Source of the DNA: Paenibacillus foliorum
GTDB taxonomy: Bacteria > Bacillota > Bacilli > Paenibacillales > NBRC-103111
NCBI RefSeq assembly: GCF_013141765.1
Contig: NZ_WHOD01000052.1
Span: 62,001-126,000 of the forward strand
DNA: 64,000 nt
Reading direction: 5' to 3'
Every line of letters starts with the position of its first letter. Within the stretch, counting starts at the first letter, position 1. Under the pieces are notes generated by a model. That model had not been told where the DNA came from and made no database searches. It saw nothing but the letters and a program-made list of their open reading frames with translations. A program made the translations under genes and the position numbers. Shown one piece after another: positions 54,471-62,900 of the stretch.

Positions 54471-54719
54471 CTATTTATGATTCTTGTAGTCTCTAACCAA
54501 CGTTCCGTCCACTAGCGCCATTAAGCTTTGCGGACACCAGTAGCAATATCCAAGACAATGGACCTCTTCGACATTTCCATTGATTGTTGCCTTATAATTT
54601 TTTTCATAATTGCCCATAACTTTACCACTGCATTTGCCGCCAAGAAGTCCCTCAGCGGCTTGCTCCACGCTCTCACCTGCGAATAAATCCAAATTACTAA
54701 CACACATCTTGATATTCAT
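54471..54719 (-). CDS. Small cysteine-rich protein between sulfatase and PHP genes
   Basis: An 82-residue protein not recognised as any family. It holds five Cys, at residues 6, 30, 55, 59 and 62, the last three in HCLGYCYWCPQSL, which resembles a metal or redox site. ATG at 54719 has GAGGT about six bases upstream, and the gene lies 21 bases after sulfatase 5 and 13 bases before the PHP gene, so it is part of the operon. No signal peptide. It might be an accessory or metal-delivery protein for either neighbour. Confidence 0.7.
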   Translation of the reverse strand: MNIKMCVSNLDLFAGESVEQAAEGLLGGKCSGKVMGNYEKNYKATINGNVEEVHCLGYCYWCPQSLMALVDGTLVRDYKNHK

Positions 54720-54740
54720 TGCACGACCTCAATTAATGTG

Positions 54741-56354
54741 TCATTGTCTATCAGTCTCATCCAAACCAAGACGCTGAAGCTGCTCCTTTGGAGCGGCGAT
54801 CTGAATGATCTTATTACGCATCCCCTGCTTCAGTCGCTCCAGAACGTCAGGCCGCTCGCTCGCAACATCATGCTGCTGCGCATGATCCCAAGCGATGCAA
54901 TATAACTCATCGTGCGCGACTAGTGGCGACGACTCGCGATCACCTTCGTCGCGAATCAACCTGGGCGCAGCATGGCCGGGATGCGCGTTCTCATACTGCG
55001 TTGGAAAGCGTTCTCCGTCCCATTGTTTCAATCGTTCCTCACTGTCCGCGTACAAATTTTGTTGGCCAAAATCCCAATTGTTATAATGAGAGCGAGTATA
55101 CCAATATAGAGGTGAATTGCCCGGGAGCGGTTTTTTTACCAGCAGCCATTCCCCGTCCGTACAATACACCGGACCGCCAAACACCCCGAAAATCAATTCC
55201 TGACGTGAGCGAATTCCACCGCTTGAGGGTAATCCAACTGTTGTCGATCCGATGTTTGCCTCTGTACCCTCCAGACCGGACATAGTTTCCTCTGTACCAC
55301 AACCGCCATCATGTTCCCACAGTGGAACGAGGCTCTCACCTTGCATGTGACTCGGTACCTGAACGCCCATCGTCTGCATGATTGTTGGCGTTAGATCAGC
55401 CATCTGTACCAGTTCCTCATACACGACACCGGGTTTGATCCCCGGATGATGAATCAGCAGCGGTGTTCTGGCGATATCTTGATACAACAATCTGGCATGC
55501 TTCCCCAGCCAGTTATGCTCACCGAACAGAAAACCGTGGTCGCTGGTCACTATTACCATCGTGTTGTCCAGTAATTCCAGCTGTTCCAGCTTGTCGTAAA
55601 ACTTTCCGAACCAATGGTCGACAAAGCTCACTTCACCGCAATACAACGCATGAACCTGCTGCAGTTCTTCTGGTGTCATCCGATCGGCATCCCCATATTT
55701 CGGCCAAATCACCGATTCCCCGGTATAGCCCGGGTTATACTTCTCAGCATATCCGGGAGGAGGATCGAACGGTTCGTGGGGATCAAAACAGTCAATCATT
55801 AGGAAGAAGTCCGACAAGCTTTTATTCTGTTCCACCCAATCAATTGATTTTTGGAATACTTGAGCCGCGAAATAATCCTCTTCCTTACGGAAATGTGCAG
55901 TATTTCTCACATACTTCGGCCAATTACGATTTAATTTATGCTCAGAGGCGGGATAAGTTATAGGAATATCCGGACTGGTGATCCAATTGTCCATCTCCTG
56001 CCCGCGAATTATTTCCATGCCGTTAAATGAAAAATGATAGTTTCCTGACCCGTACTGCCATAGGTGGTAATGATCTGTAATAAGCATAGTCGTCTTATCG
56101 TGATCAGACAGCAGCGTGACCATATCCGACTTGTCATGTTCCAGAGGTGACCAGCCTCGCCACAAAAAATTAAGCTGCCCTGTCCATAAGTCTTGGCGTG
56201 CAGGCATGCATGGGTATGATCCAATGTATGCATTGTTGAAAAGGGCACTGCCTTCAGCAAAACGATCCAAGTTCGGGGTTTCTATGGATGAATTCCCGTA
56301 ACAGCCCAAATGATCCCGCCTTAAAGTATCAACCAAGATGCATATGACGTTAAT
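54741..56354 (-). CDS. Cys-type sulfatase (sulfatase 5), probable ATT start
   Basis: A cytoplasmic sulfatase of about 537 residues. The first standard codon, TTG at 56336, would truncate the N-terminal strand. In-frame ATT at 56354 yields MNVICILVDTLRRDHLGCYG, the normal family N-terminus including metal-binding Asp9, and has GGAGGGG at exactly six bases. The modification motif CMPARQDLWTG begins at Cys49 (numbered from ATT). VTSDHGFLFGEHNWLGKH supplies the distal residues. It lies between the DUF4432 gene and the 82-residue gene. The ATG nearby is out of frame and closes after four codons. Confidence 0.92.
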   Translation of the reverse strand: MNVICILVDTLRRDHLGCYGNSSIETPNLDRFAEGSALFNNAYIGSYPCMPARQDLWTGQLNFLWRGWSPLEHDKSDMVTLLSDHDKTTMLITDHYHLWQYGSGNYHFSFNGMEIIRGQEMDNWITSPDIPITYPASEHKLNRNWPKYVRNTAHFRKEEDYFAAQVFQKSIDWVEQNKSLSDFFLMIDCFDPHEPFDPPPGYAEKYNPGYTGESVIWPKYGDADRMTPEELQQVHALYCGEVSFVDHWFGKFYDKLEQLELLDNTMVIVTSDHGFLFGEHNWLGKHARLLYQDIARTPLLIHHPGIKPGVVYEELVQMADLTPTIMQTMGVQVPSHMQGESLVPLWEHDGGCGTEETMSGLEGTEANIGSTTVGLPSSGGIRSRQELIFGVFGGPVYCTDGEWLLVKKPLPGNSPLYWYTRSHYNNWDFGQQNLYADSEERLKQWDGERFPTQYENAHPGHAAPRLIRDEGDRESSPLVAHDELYCIAWDHAQQHDVASERPDVLERLKQGMRNKIIQIAAPKEQLQRLGLDETDRQ

Positions 56355-56394
56355 GATATACCCCTCCTATAAACTTTCCCTTGGGAAAATGACT

Positions 56395-57435
56395 TCATAA
56401 GCATGAGTCAAGCTCGATCTCCATACAAAACGTATATGATTTTTGTTCCCCTGGAGCCAGCATCGGCAAAGTTCCCCGTTCGCGGTGAACAGCCCGCCCT
56501 TCCGTGGACGCATTGCCCGGTTCGATGCCTAGTACATACACCCCTTTGCCGGAATGCTTCCATTGCGTCAAGCAAGGACTTGCGGCTTTACTATAATCAA
56601 GCTTCAAGGTAAGCTTACATTCTTTCCCATTGTGTATAACTTTATTACTTATTTGAACTTGAACCTCGCCCTCATCAGCCTCTACGTCCTCATGCAGCAT
56701 AACGGTAGGCTGACCGTTCTCTGTTGGTGCGGAGAAACTGCTCCAATTGTCCGTTGCTCCCTCCCCGTTGATCCATCTTTTCGGGCCGGGTGGTATATTA
56801 ATCACACAGCTTTCACCAATCAGCGGAAATCCGAAATTAAAATGATGCATCATCAAATGCTCAACAGGCTGGAACGATTCGTTCGTTACCTTATCCGTAA
56901 TGTAAATGCGGTTCTCCCCAAGCCGCGTAACGATAGTCCGTTCCATGACGAGGTTTTCCCCATTCACCGCACTTTCACGGACAAGTCCGCGAAAGATTAA
57001 CTCATACTGTCCGCCGTTCCATCGTCCCTCAGCCTGCAGCAGCTCGGCTGCCGTTGAAGAAATACGCCCATGCGGACCGTAAGCTTTACCCTCGTCCGTG
57101 CTAGGTTTACCCATCGTGATTAACCCGCAAGTCGCCAGCAGGCCACCTTCAAAGCTTTGATTCCAATTGTCTCTTTCGTAGGAATAGGGGGATACCGGTC
57201 CGTTTTGTGACATCCAAGCAATTGGGATGCCATAAAGTTCACACATTCCGATGTCGAAAGCACGGCTAACTGAGATTTGAAACTGCAAGCCAGAACCATT
57301 GCGAACCTGAATCACCTCATTGCCCTTACCCTTGCCTTCAATCAGCTCCACACGCTGAAAGCCAGCTATTTGTCGAATATCCGAAACGTGCTCAAGAAGG
57401 CTCTGTTTACCGTTCTGACCATATACATCCAGCAT
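56395..57435 (-). CDS. DUF4432 aldose-epimerase-like protein
   Basis: A 346-residue protein of the galactose mutarotase-like fold. Family marks: RAFDIGMCELYGIPIAWMS, YSYERDNWNQSFEGGLLATCG, GPHGRIS and MHHFNFGFPLIGE. The His residues in PHGRIS and MHHFNFGFP are likely at the active site. DUF4432 proteins are probable sugar mutarotases or epimerases. It follows the binding protein gene and precedes sulfatase 5 in the operon. ATG at 57435. Confidence 0.85.
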   Translation of the reverse strand: MLDVYGQNGKQSLLEHVSDIRQIAGFQRVELIEGKGKGNEVIQVRNGSGLQFQISVSRAFDIGMCELYGIPIAWMSQNGPVSPYSYERDNWNQSFEGGLLATCGLITMGKPSTDEGKAYGPHGRISSTAAELLQAEGRWNGGQYELIFRGLVRESAVNGENLVMERTIVTRLGENRIYITDKVTNESFQPVEHLMMHHFNFGFPLIGESCVINIPPGPKRWINGEGATDNWSSFSAPTENGQPTVMLHEDVEADEGEVQVQISNKVIHNGKECKLTLKLDYSKAASPCLTQWKHSGKGVYVLGIEPGNASTEGRAVHRERGTLPMLAPGEQKSYTFCMEIELDSCL

Positions 57436-57465
57436 CGCTTCACTCCTTGGTTACGTTCCTTCAGC

Positions 57466-57500
57466 AGATATGACAAGTCGTTATTACACCTGTCATATCC
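57466..57500 (-). promoter_or_regulatory. Intercistronic stem-loop after the binding protein gene
   Basis: GATATGACA at 57467-57475 pairs with TGTCATATC at 57491-57499. No T-run follows, so it is unlikely to terminate. It lies between the SBP and DUF4432 genes and may protect the upstream message, allowing more SBP to be made than downstream enzymes, as is common in binding protein operons. Confidence 0.55.
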
Positions 57501-57515
57501 GTTGAATGGAATGGT

Positions 57516-58844
57516 TTATTTTTTACTGCTATCAATGATCGCTTGCAATTCCTTCTCTGCACCTTTCAAGGCTACATCCGGCTTGACCGTTCCGGTCATA
57601 ATACCGGAAAGCGCCGTATTCATCAGATCATGCTGCTTCAAATAATAAGGAACAAGAGGTTCATCTCTGCCCACTTTGAGTGATTCCATAACGACATCAT
57701 AAAATTCACGCGGTTGCAGGGAAGCATCATTCAAAACGGAGTAACGGATTGGCAACCCGCCCAGCTTCGCTTGGCGCATCGCTCCTTCTTTGCTGGTCAT
57801 AAACTCAACGAATTTAGCAGAATCATCTTTGTTTTTAGCGTTTTTATTCATGATCAAAGACCAGGAATGGTATAACGGAGTCCGCAAAATTTTACCGTCA
57901 GCCTGCTTCACACCCGGAACTACGCCAATCTTAATTTTATCTTTGAATGGGCTGTCACTTTTCTTAATTTCTGTGTAAGCTGCGCTCCACATCGGCGCCG
58001 CCATGGCAATTGTACCCGTTTTCAATGCATCAAATACATTGGAATAACCCCAGTTCGGAGTGTCTTTAGGAACAAGACCATCTTTCATCATCGATTGCCA
58101 AATTTCCCCTGCCTTGATTGCTCCTTCCGATCCAATGCCGGTTTTACCGTCTTTGACAAGTTCTGCGCCGTATGACCACATCATGGAGTAGAATACTTTC
58201 GGTTGCTCAGATCCCGACAAAGCTGTCCAAGAAGCACCAAATTGGGTTGGAGAATTCGGATTTTTCGATTTCGTCCATTTTTTTGACTCTTCAACAAATT
58301 CATCCCAAGTTTGTGGAGGATTTGGAATAAGATCAGAGCGGTAATAAAACATATGAATACTAAGGTTATACGGCATAGCTATTGTTTTGTCCTTGTACTT
58401 GTACTGGAAAGCTACGTCCTTCCAATCGTAGTTCGGATCAAACTTTTTCATGTATTCATCGAACGGTTCAATCGCTCCGGCTTCTGCCAACGGGGCTACA
58501 TAAGTGTTGTTGGTTGTTGCTAAATCGAACGTATCCGTTCCGCCGACCAATTGATTTGTAAGATTCGTAAAATAATTGCTTGCACCCTGCTCGGTGAAGT
58601 TCACTTTGACTCCGGTTAACTTCGTAAACTCCTTGGCTTGTTCCTTAACATAATCACTTGTATCCGGACCGGTACGTGTGAATATCGTAATTTCACGCGG
58701 TTTTTGTCCCTCTCCAGCTGCCTTGCCTCCGTCAGTATTTCCTTTGTCTGCAGGTTTGCCGGTTTCCGACGAACAAGCACTTAAAAATGCCAGCATAGTT
58801 ACCAATAGCAAAGCCGTCGTTTTTTTGCCCATTACATTTTTCAT
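57516..58844 (-). CDS. Sugar ABC transporter substrate-binding lipoprotein
   Basis: A 442-residue family 1 binding protein. Lipobox LSAC (Cys24) after a basic N-terminus, then a Gly/Lys-rich linker. Segments: ITIFTRTGPDTSDYVKEQAKEF, IAMPYNLSIHMFYYRSDLIP and PPQTWDEFVEESKKW. ATG at 58844 follows the MalG-type permease by 35 bases. It completes the fourth importer of the locus, controlled by the ROK repressor at 60859. Confidence 0.92.
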   Translation of the reverse strand: MKNVMGKKTTALLLVTMLAFLSACSSETGKPADKGNTDGGKAAGEGQKPREITIFTRTGPDTSDYVKEQAKEFTKLTGVKVNFTEQGASNYFTNLTNQLVGGTDTFDLATTNNTYVAPLAEAGAIEPFDEYMKKFDPNYDWKDVAFQYKYKDKTIAMPYNLSIHMFYYRSDLIPNPPQTWDEFVEESKKWTKSKNPNSPTQFGASWTALSGSEQPKVFYSMMWSYGAELVKDGKTGIGSEGAIKAGEIWQSMMKDGLVPKDTPNWGYSNVFDALKTGTIAMAAPMWSAAYTEIKKSDSPFKDKIKIGVVPGVKQADGKILRTPLYHSWSLIMNKNAKNKDDSAKFVEFMTSKEGAMRQAKLGGLPIRYSVLNDASLQPREFYDVVMESLKVGRDEPLVPYYLKQHDLMNTALSGIMTGTVKPDVALKGAEKELQAIIDSSKK

Positions 58845-58879
58845 CCCTTATACCCCTCCATGATTCGTTTTTGTTGAAC

Positions 58880-59710
58880 CTATTTAACTGCACCCACGGT
58901 TAACCCTTGCACAATGTAACGCTGCAGGAACAAAACCATAATGAATGCAGGCAATAGAATTAAACTTCCGGAACCGAATACAGGCCCCCAATTGATCGAA
59001 TACCCCGTAATAAAATCACCAGTAGCCACGGGCAGTGTTTTGCTTTTTTCGGAAAGCGCCAGTGTAAGACCGAATAAATATTCATTCCAGACAAATAAGA
59101 AACAGAAAATACTGGTCGTAATTAACCCCGAACGGGCAACAGGCAGCGATATACGCCAAAATGCTTCCAGTCTTGTGCACCCATCAATCAAGGCCGCTTC
59201 CTCCATTTCCTCCGGCAGTTCATCGAAGAAACCTCGCATCGTCCAGATGACAAATGGAATATTAAATGTAATATTGGCAATCACCAGAGCCCAAACCGTA
59301 TTAATCAAACCGATGCTTTTGAACATCAGAAAAAAGGGGATGATTAAAATAGCCGGAGGTGCCATTTTGGTAAAAATAACCCAGTTGGCAAATGCCTTTC
59401 CTCCTGTTCTCCATCGAGCAATACTGTAAGCGGCAAGTGTGCCCGTAGTTACACAAATAAAGGTAGCCGTCAAAGCAACGACCAAGCTGTTGATCAAGTA
59501 CTGGAAAAAATTTTGCGTATCAAAAATAAACTTATAATTATCCAAAGTCGGCTTGAACCATACTACAAGTTTGGGTTCGATAATCGCCTGAGTCGACTTG
59601 AAGCTGCTTAAAATCATCCACAGGATAGGCACGGCCCATACAGCTATGATGACTGCAATAACACATGCGATGGCAATTTTGGCAGCAACCATTTTAATAG
59701 ATCGATCCAC
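58880..59710 (-). CDS. Sugar ABC transporter permease, MalG type
   Basis: A 276-residue permease with six transmembrane segments and EAA loop EEAALIDGCTRLEAFWRISLP. GTG at 59710 lies seven bases from GAGGGGGG and directly after the stop of the partner permease, indicating coupling. A longer frame has no ribosome site. Confidence 0.9.
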   Translation of the reverse strand: MDRSIKMVAAKIAIACVIAVIIAVWAVPILWMILSSFKSTQAIIEPKLVVWFKPTLDNYKFIFDTQNFFQYLINSLVVALTATFICVTTGTLAAYSIARWRTGGKAFANWVIFTKMAPPAILIIPFFLMFKSIGLINTVWALVIANITFNIPFVIWTMRGFFDELPEEMEEAALIDGCTRLEAFWRISLPVARSGLITTSIFCFLFVWNEYLFGLTLALSEKSKTLPVATGDFITGYSINWGPVFGSGSLILLPAFIMVLFLQRYIVQGLTVGAVK

Positions 59711-59712
59711 GT

Positions 59713-60834
59713 TTAAGCCCCCCTCTTGGAAATCCATTTGCCAATGCCGGAAAACACAAGGCTGACCATAATGATGAAAACTAGCACGATGATCGATAAC
59801 GCCGCACCTCTACTGTAGTCCTGGCCCGTTAAACCAACGGAGAAGATATGAATGTTAAGAGTACGCATCGTTACTGAATCTCCGAACAACGCCCAAATCT
59901 GATCATATACTTTCATCAGGTCGATAATGCGGATCAGGAACACGACACCGATAACGGGTCGCAGCATCGGAAAGGTAATATGCCAGAATGTTTTCCAGCT
60001 ATTGGCACCATCAACTTTGGCTGCTTCATAAGGCTCTCTCGGCAGAGCGCTTAGCCCGGCTAAGAACATCAAATAGACAAATGGCGTCCACTGCCAAATA
60101 TTAACAATGATAGCGGATACAAAACCAATATTGGCGTTCAAATGAGTGACTAGGAAGTCCCCGAGAATCGGAATATCACTCACGTATGGAAGCGGTTGAT
60201 TAGTTAACCAAGGCACCTCGGCAAATCCGAGGTCCTTCAATACCAGATTGATGAAGCCGTTATAGCTGCTATACATATATTTCCACAGCATGGCAATGAC
60301 GATCGGACAAGTCATAACCGGGATAACCAGCACACTCGATACAAACGAACGGCCTCGAAATTCCCGCTGCAGCAGAAGCGCCAAGCACATCCCAATGACA
60401 ATTTGCAGCCCAAGCACAATGACCATATATTCTACTGTGCGGATAATAGCTGCATAAAACAATTTGTCTTTAGTGAAGAAATATACATAGTTAGTTAAAC
60501 CAACAAAAGACCAATCCCCTTTAAAATTCAGCAACGATACATCGAACACACTGAGATAGAGCAGGAACACGGCAGGAATCGATGTCACACAAAAGAGGAT
60601 AATAAATCCCGGAATAATCAGTGTATAACGAATGTTTTTATCTCCGAAGAAAAACAATGACCACAAGAAGATCAACACAATCGTCACGCCAATAACACCA
60701 AATTTAGCTGCCGGGTCGGCACTGCTTTTCAACATGAACACATTTGTAACGATTCCTAACAGAGATAGCCACATAAACAAGTTAGCCGGTGTCCATCGCA
60801 GCAGGAACCTGTTTGTTTTAGTTTCTAATTGCAT
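59713..60834 (-). CDS. Sugar ABC transporter permease, MalF type
   Basis: A 373-residue permease with an extended N-terminal region of two or three extra membrane segments (WLSLLGIVTNVFML, GVIGVTIVLIFLWSLFF) before the usual six; EAA loop PYEAAKVDGANSWKTFWHITFP. ATG at 60834 has GGAGGG eight bases upstream. It follows the ROK repressor gene by 24 bases. Confidence 0.92.
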   Translation of the reverse strand: MQLETKTNRFLLRWTPANLFMWLSLLGIVTNVFMLKSSADPAAKFGVIGVTIVLIFLWSLFFFGDKNIRYTLIIPGFIILFCVTSIPAVFLLYLSVFDVSLLNFKGDWSFVGLTNYVYFFTKDKLFYAAIIRTVEYMVIVLGLQIVIGMCLALLLQREFRGRSFVSSVLVIPVMTCPIVIAMLWKYMYSSYNGFINLVLKDLGFAEVPWLTNQPLPYVSDIPILGDFLVTHLNANIGFVSAIIVNIWQWTPFVYLMFLAGLSALPREPYEAAKVDGANSWKTFWHITFPMLRPVIGVVFLIRIIDLMKVYDQIWALFGDSVTMRTLNIHIFSVGLTGQDYSRGAALSIIVLVFIIMVSLVFSGIGKWISKRGA

Positions 60835-60858
60835 CAACCAATCCCTCCATGGTATGTA

Positions 60859-62064
60859 TTATTTCCAAATGATGCGGTGGTACGTATCGGAGAAAAAATG
60901 CTTGCTAATTACAGCCGCAGCCCCTCTTACCTGAAGTTTTTCCGAGTCTTGAGAAAATCCGATTTTCACACCTTTAGAAACAGCAGATAGCGCTCTCTTC
61001 TGAACAATTTCAATGATTTTCCGTTCTAATCTCTGCCCGGCATTGGTGATATCGCCTTGTATGATCAGCTGCTCCGGATTAAAAATATTTAATATGTTAG
61101 CAATTCCCACCCCCAACCAATAGCCGGTGTGGTTAAGCAATACATCTGCAACAATAGGGTCACCGTCATGATACATTTTTAAGACGGTATCGAAATCAAG
61201 TGAAGCGTATTTATCGTCCCTTCGGGACAGCTCTTCACCGAAAGCAGTGATCGAGGCCAACGCATCCCAACAGCCGTGATTGCCACAGCGACAAAGCGGT
61301 CCGTCATGCGAAATAACCGTATGCGCGAAGTTCACTGCACCATCGAACGCACCTCGGTACACCTCATTGTGGATGACAACTCCCGTTCCGATACCAAGGC
61401 CAACGCTGACGCAAACGAGTGCATCTTTGTATTCTCCGTTGCTGTGAAGCAATTCTGCGTAAGTCCCGGCACGAGCATCGTTTTCAATAAAAATGGGAAT
61501 GTCCAAGCATTCGCGCATATAATCACCGATCGGAGCATCCGTCCATGGTATGGACGCTGAATACCGCATAATCCCAAGTTTGGTGTCAACTAGTCCACGA
61601 ACAGCCATACCGCAGGCGATAACAGGCTGCCCTATACCTTGCCCACTTGCCTCTTGAATTAACTGGCGAATATCTTGTACGATAAGGTCCAGCGTCTGAC
61701 GATAATCATCGTATATTCTAATTTTCTTTTTCACATAAAACATCACTTTACCTACTAGATTGGTCAGAGCCACCTCATACCTATCATTGTTAAAGGAAAC
61801 AGCTACTATCAGCGCAGCATCAGCTTGAAAATCCAGAAGGATTGGTCTTTTACCGCCAGCTTCAGTGGAATCTCCCCTTCCAGTCTCGTAAACCAAGCCC
61901 TCCTTGATCAGCTCATCCACGAGAGCAGACACGGCTGGTTTACTTAAACCAACAGCTGTAGAAATTTCAGCACGAGAACAAATCCCACTTCTAACCGTTT
62001 TCAAAATACTCATTCGATTGGATTCTTTCATATCATTTTTACTTATCATCTTTGTATTTTTCAT
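60859..62064 (-). CDS. ROK-family transcriptional repressor 2 (XylR/NagC type)
   Basis: A 401-residue ROK regulator. Winged HTH at about 25-65 (SRAEISTAVGLSKPAVSALVDEL). ROK sugar-binding domain with GMAVRGLVD and FIENDARAGTYAEL. The zinc motif reads CRCGNHGCWDA. ATG at 62064 has GAAGGTG six bases upstream. It is the first gene of the long operon and is preceded by a promoter and a palindrome typical of ROK operators, indicating autoregulation and control of the whole 14-kb unit. The inducer should be a sugar from the pathway. Confidence 0.92.
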   Translation of the reverse strand: MKNTKMISKNDMKESNRMSILKTVRSGICSRAEISTAVGLSKPAVSALVDELIKEGLVYETGRGDSTEAGGKRPILLDFQADAALIVAVSFNNDRYEVALTNLVGKVMFYVKKKIRIYDDYRQTLDLIVQDIRQLIQEASGQGIGQPVIACGMAVRGLVDTKLGIMRYSASIPWTDAPIGDYMRECLDIPIFIENDARAGTYAELLHSNGEYKDALVCVSVGLGIGTGVVIHNEVYRGAFDGAVNFAHTVISHDGPLCRCGNHGCWDALASITAFGEELSRRDDKYASLDFDTVLKMYHDGDPIVADVLLNHTGYWLGVGIANILNIFNPEQLIIQGDITNAGQRLERKIIEIVQKRALSAVSKGVKIGFSQDSEKLQVRGAAAVISKHFFSDTYHRIIWK

Positions 62065-62108
62065 TCAACACACCTTCTTGGTAAAGAAATATGGGTATTC
62101 GTCTATTA

Positions 62109-62129
62109 AGTTAGTTAATAAAACTAACT
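62109..62129. promoter_or_regulatory. ROK operator upstream of the repressor gene
   Basis: A perfect inverted repeat AGTTAGTT / AACTAACT with a five-base centre. TTAGTT...AACTAA is the known half-site pattern of Firmicute XylR/ROK operators. It begins about 15 bases downstream of the -10 element, a position that would block transcription. Confidence 0.75.
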
Positions 62130-62143
62130 AACTCTATATTTTT

Positions 62144-62171
62144 ATTTTAACTATCTCATACTAAATGTCAA
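62144..62171 (-). promoter_or_regulatory. Promoter of the ROK-led operon
   Basis: On the minus strand a consensus TTGACA (62171-62166) and TAAAAT (62149-62144) are separated by 16 bases, with the ROK operator immediately downstream and the ATG about 80 bases further on. Confidence 0.75.
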
Positions 62172-62217
62172 TACATTTTCACACTGCGCACCTTTTTTTA
62201 TGCTTTCAAAAAATAAA

Positions 62218-62237
62218 GGGTAAGCTTCGCTTACCCC
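62218..62237. repeat. Hairpin flanking the IS91 remnant (left copy)
   Basis: GGGTAAGC/GCTTACCC around a TTC loop. A near copy (GGTAAGCTTAGCTCACCCC) lies at 63827-63845. Both are followed by AAA. The two bracket 1.6 kb containing the decayed transposase. On the minus strand the left copy is followed by TTTATTTTTT and could also terminate transcription. Confidence 0.6.
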
Positions 62238-62305
62238 AAACCCAAAAACAGCGGTTCAGATAACCCCTAGGTCCTTCATTGTGGACATCCAAAAGTTACT
62301 GCATG

Positions 62306-62430
62306 AAGAGGGAATGGGTATGGATTGCGGCCGCTGTTGAAGTCGTGTTCCTTTGAATTTATGGCTTTCAGCGGTTGGAACACGAGCTTCAAAGGCGCTA
62401 CCGCTCCTCCACCCACACCCATTCCCTCTT
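62306..62430. repeat. 125-base foldback structure
   Basis: A nested inverted repeat: AAGAGGGAATGGGT at 62306-62319 with its exact complement at 62417-62430, and TTGAAGTCGTGTTCC at 62337-62351 with an almost exact complement at 62377-62392. GCGGCCGC lies between the two pairings on the left arm. No reading frame is evident. It is part of the roughly 1-kb non-coding stretch (62065-63080), which otherwise holds only repeats. It could be a MITE remnant or a structured RNA. Confidence 0.65.
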
Positions 62431-62671
62431 ACTGTTCCACTGTACTGCCTCCTGCTTCTTCTTTCTTACTTCCCCCACCCCACTTGTTTTATCTTGGTAG
62501 CTGAACACGACGTATTTAAAATGAGACGAACTGCGTATCGAGCTCACCCAGTTGTTACTTAATCTCTTTGAACGGAACTGAAAGTTCCGTTATTCTCTCC
62601 ACCACCTCCCATTCAGGGACTTAGCGGAAGTCGGACTTCCGTTAACAAGGCCAATAGGAGTCCTTTACACA

Positions 62672-62720
62672 AAAAACAGAGAAATAACGGAACAAGCCAT
62701 TCCGTTATTTCTCTGTTTTT
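62672..62720. terminator. Perfect 21-base hairpin with A/T tails
   Basis: The left arm (62672-62692, AAAAACAGAG...CGGAA) is exactly complementary to the right arm (62700-62720) around a seven-base loop. The A and T runs at the ends make it a bidirectional terminator in form. It belongs to the same GGAA/TTCC palindrome group as 62583-62596, 62629-62641 and 62742-62762, and to palindromes at the left end of the window. Confidence 0.75.
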
Positions 62721-62900
62721 ATGCTTTTTTAGGAGATAGCGGAAATTTTACTTCCGCTATCTGTTTCGCTCACATGGAAGCCAGGCTACGCATCGGACAA
62801 TCGATGCTCATCGGGCACTACGATCGATACGTAGGTTACCGAATCTGAGCAATACCTCATTTTGCAGCTTCGAGGATATGGTTGGAGTTGATCTTCGTTT

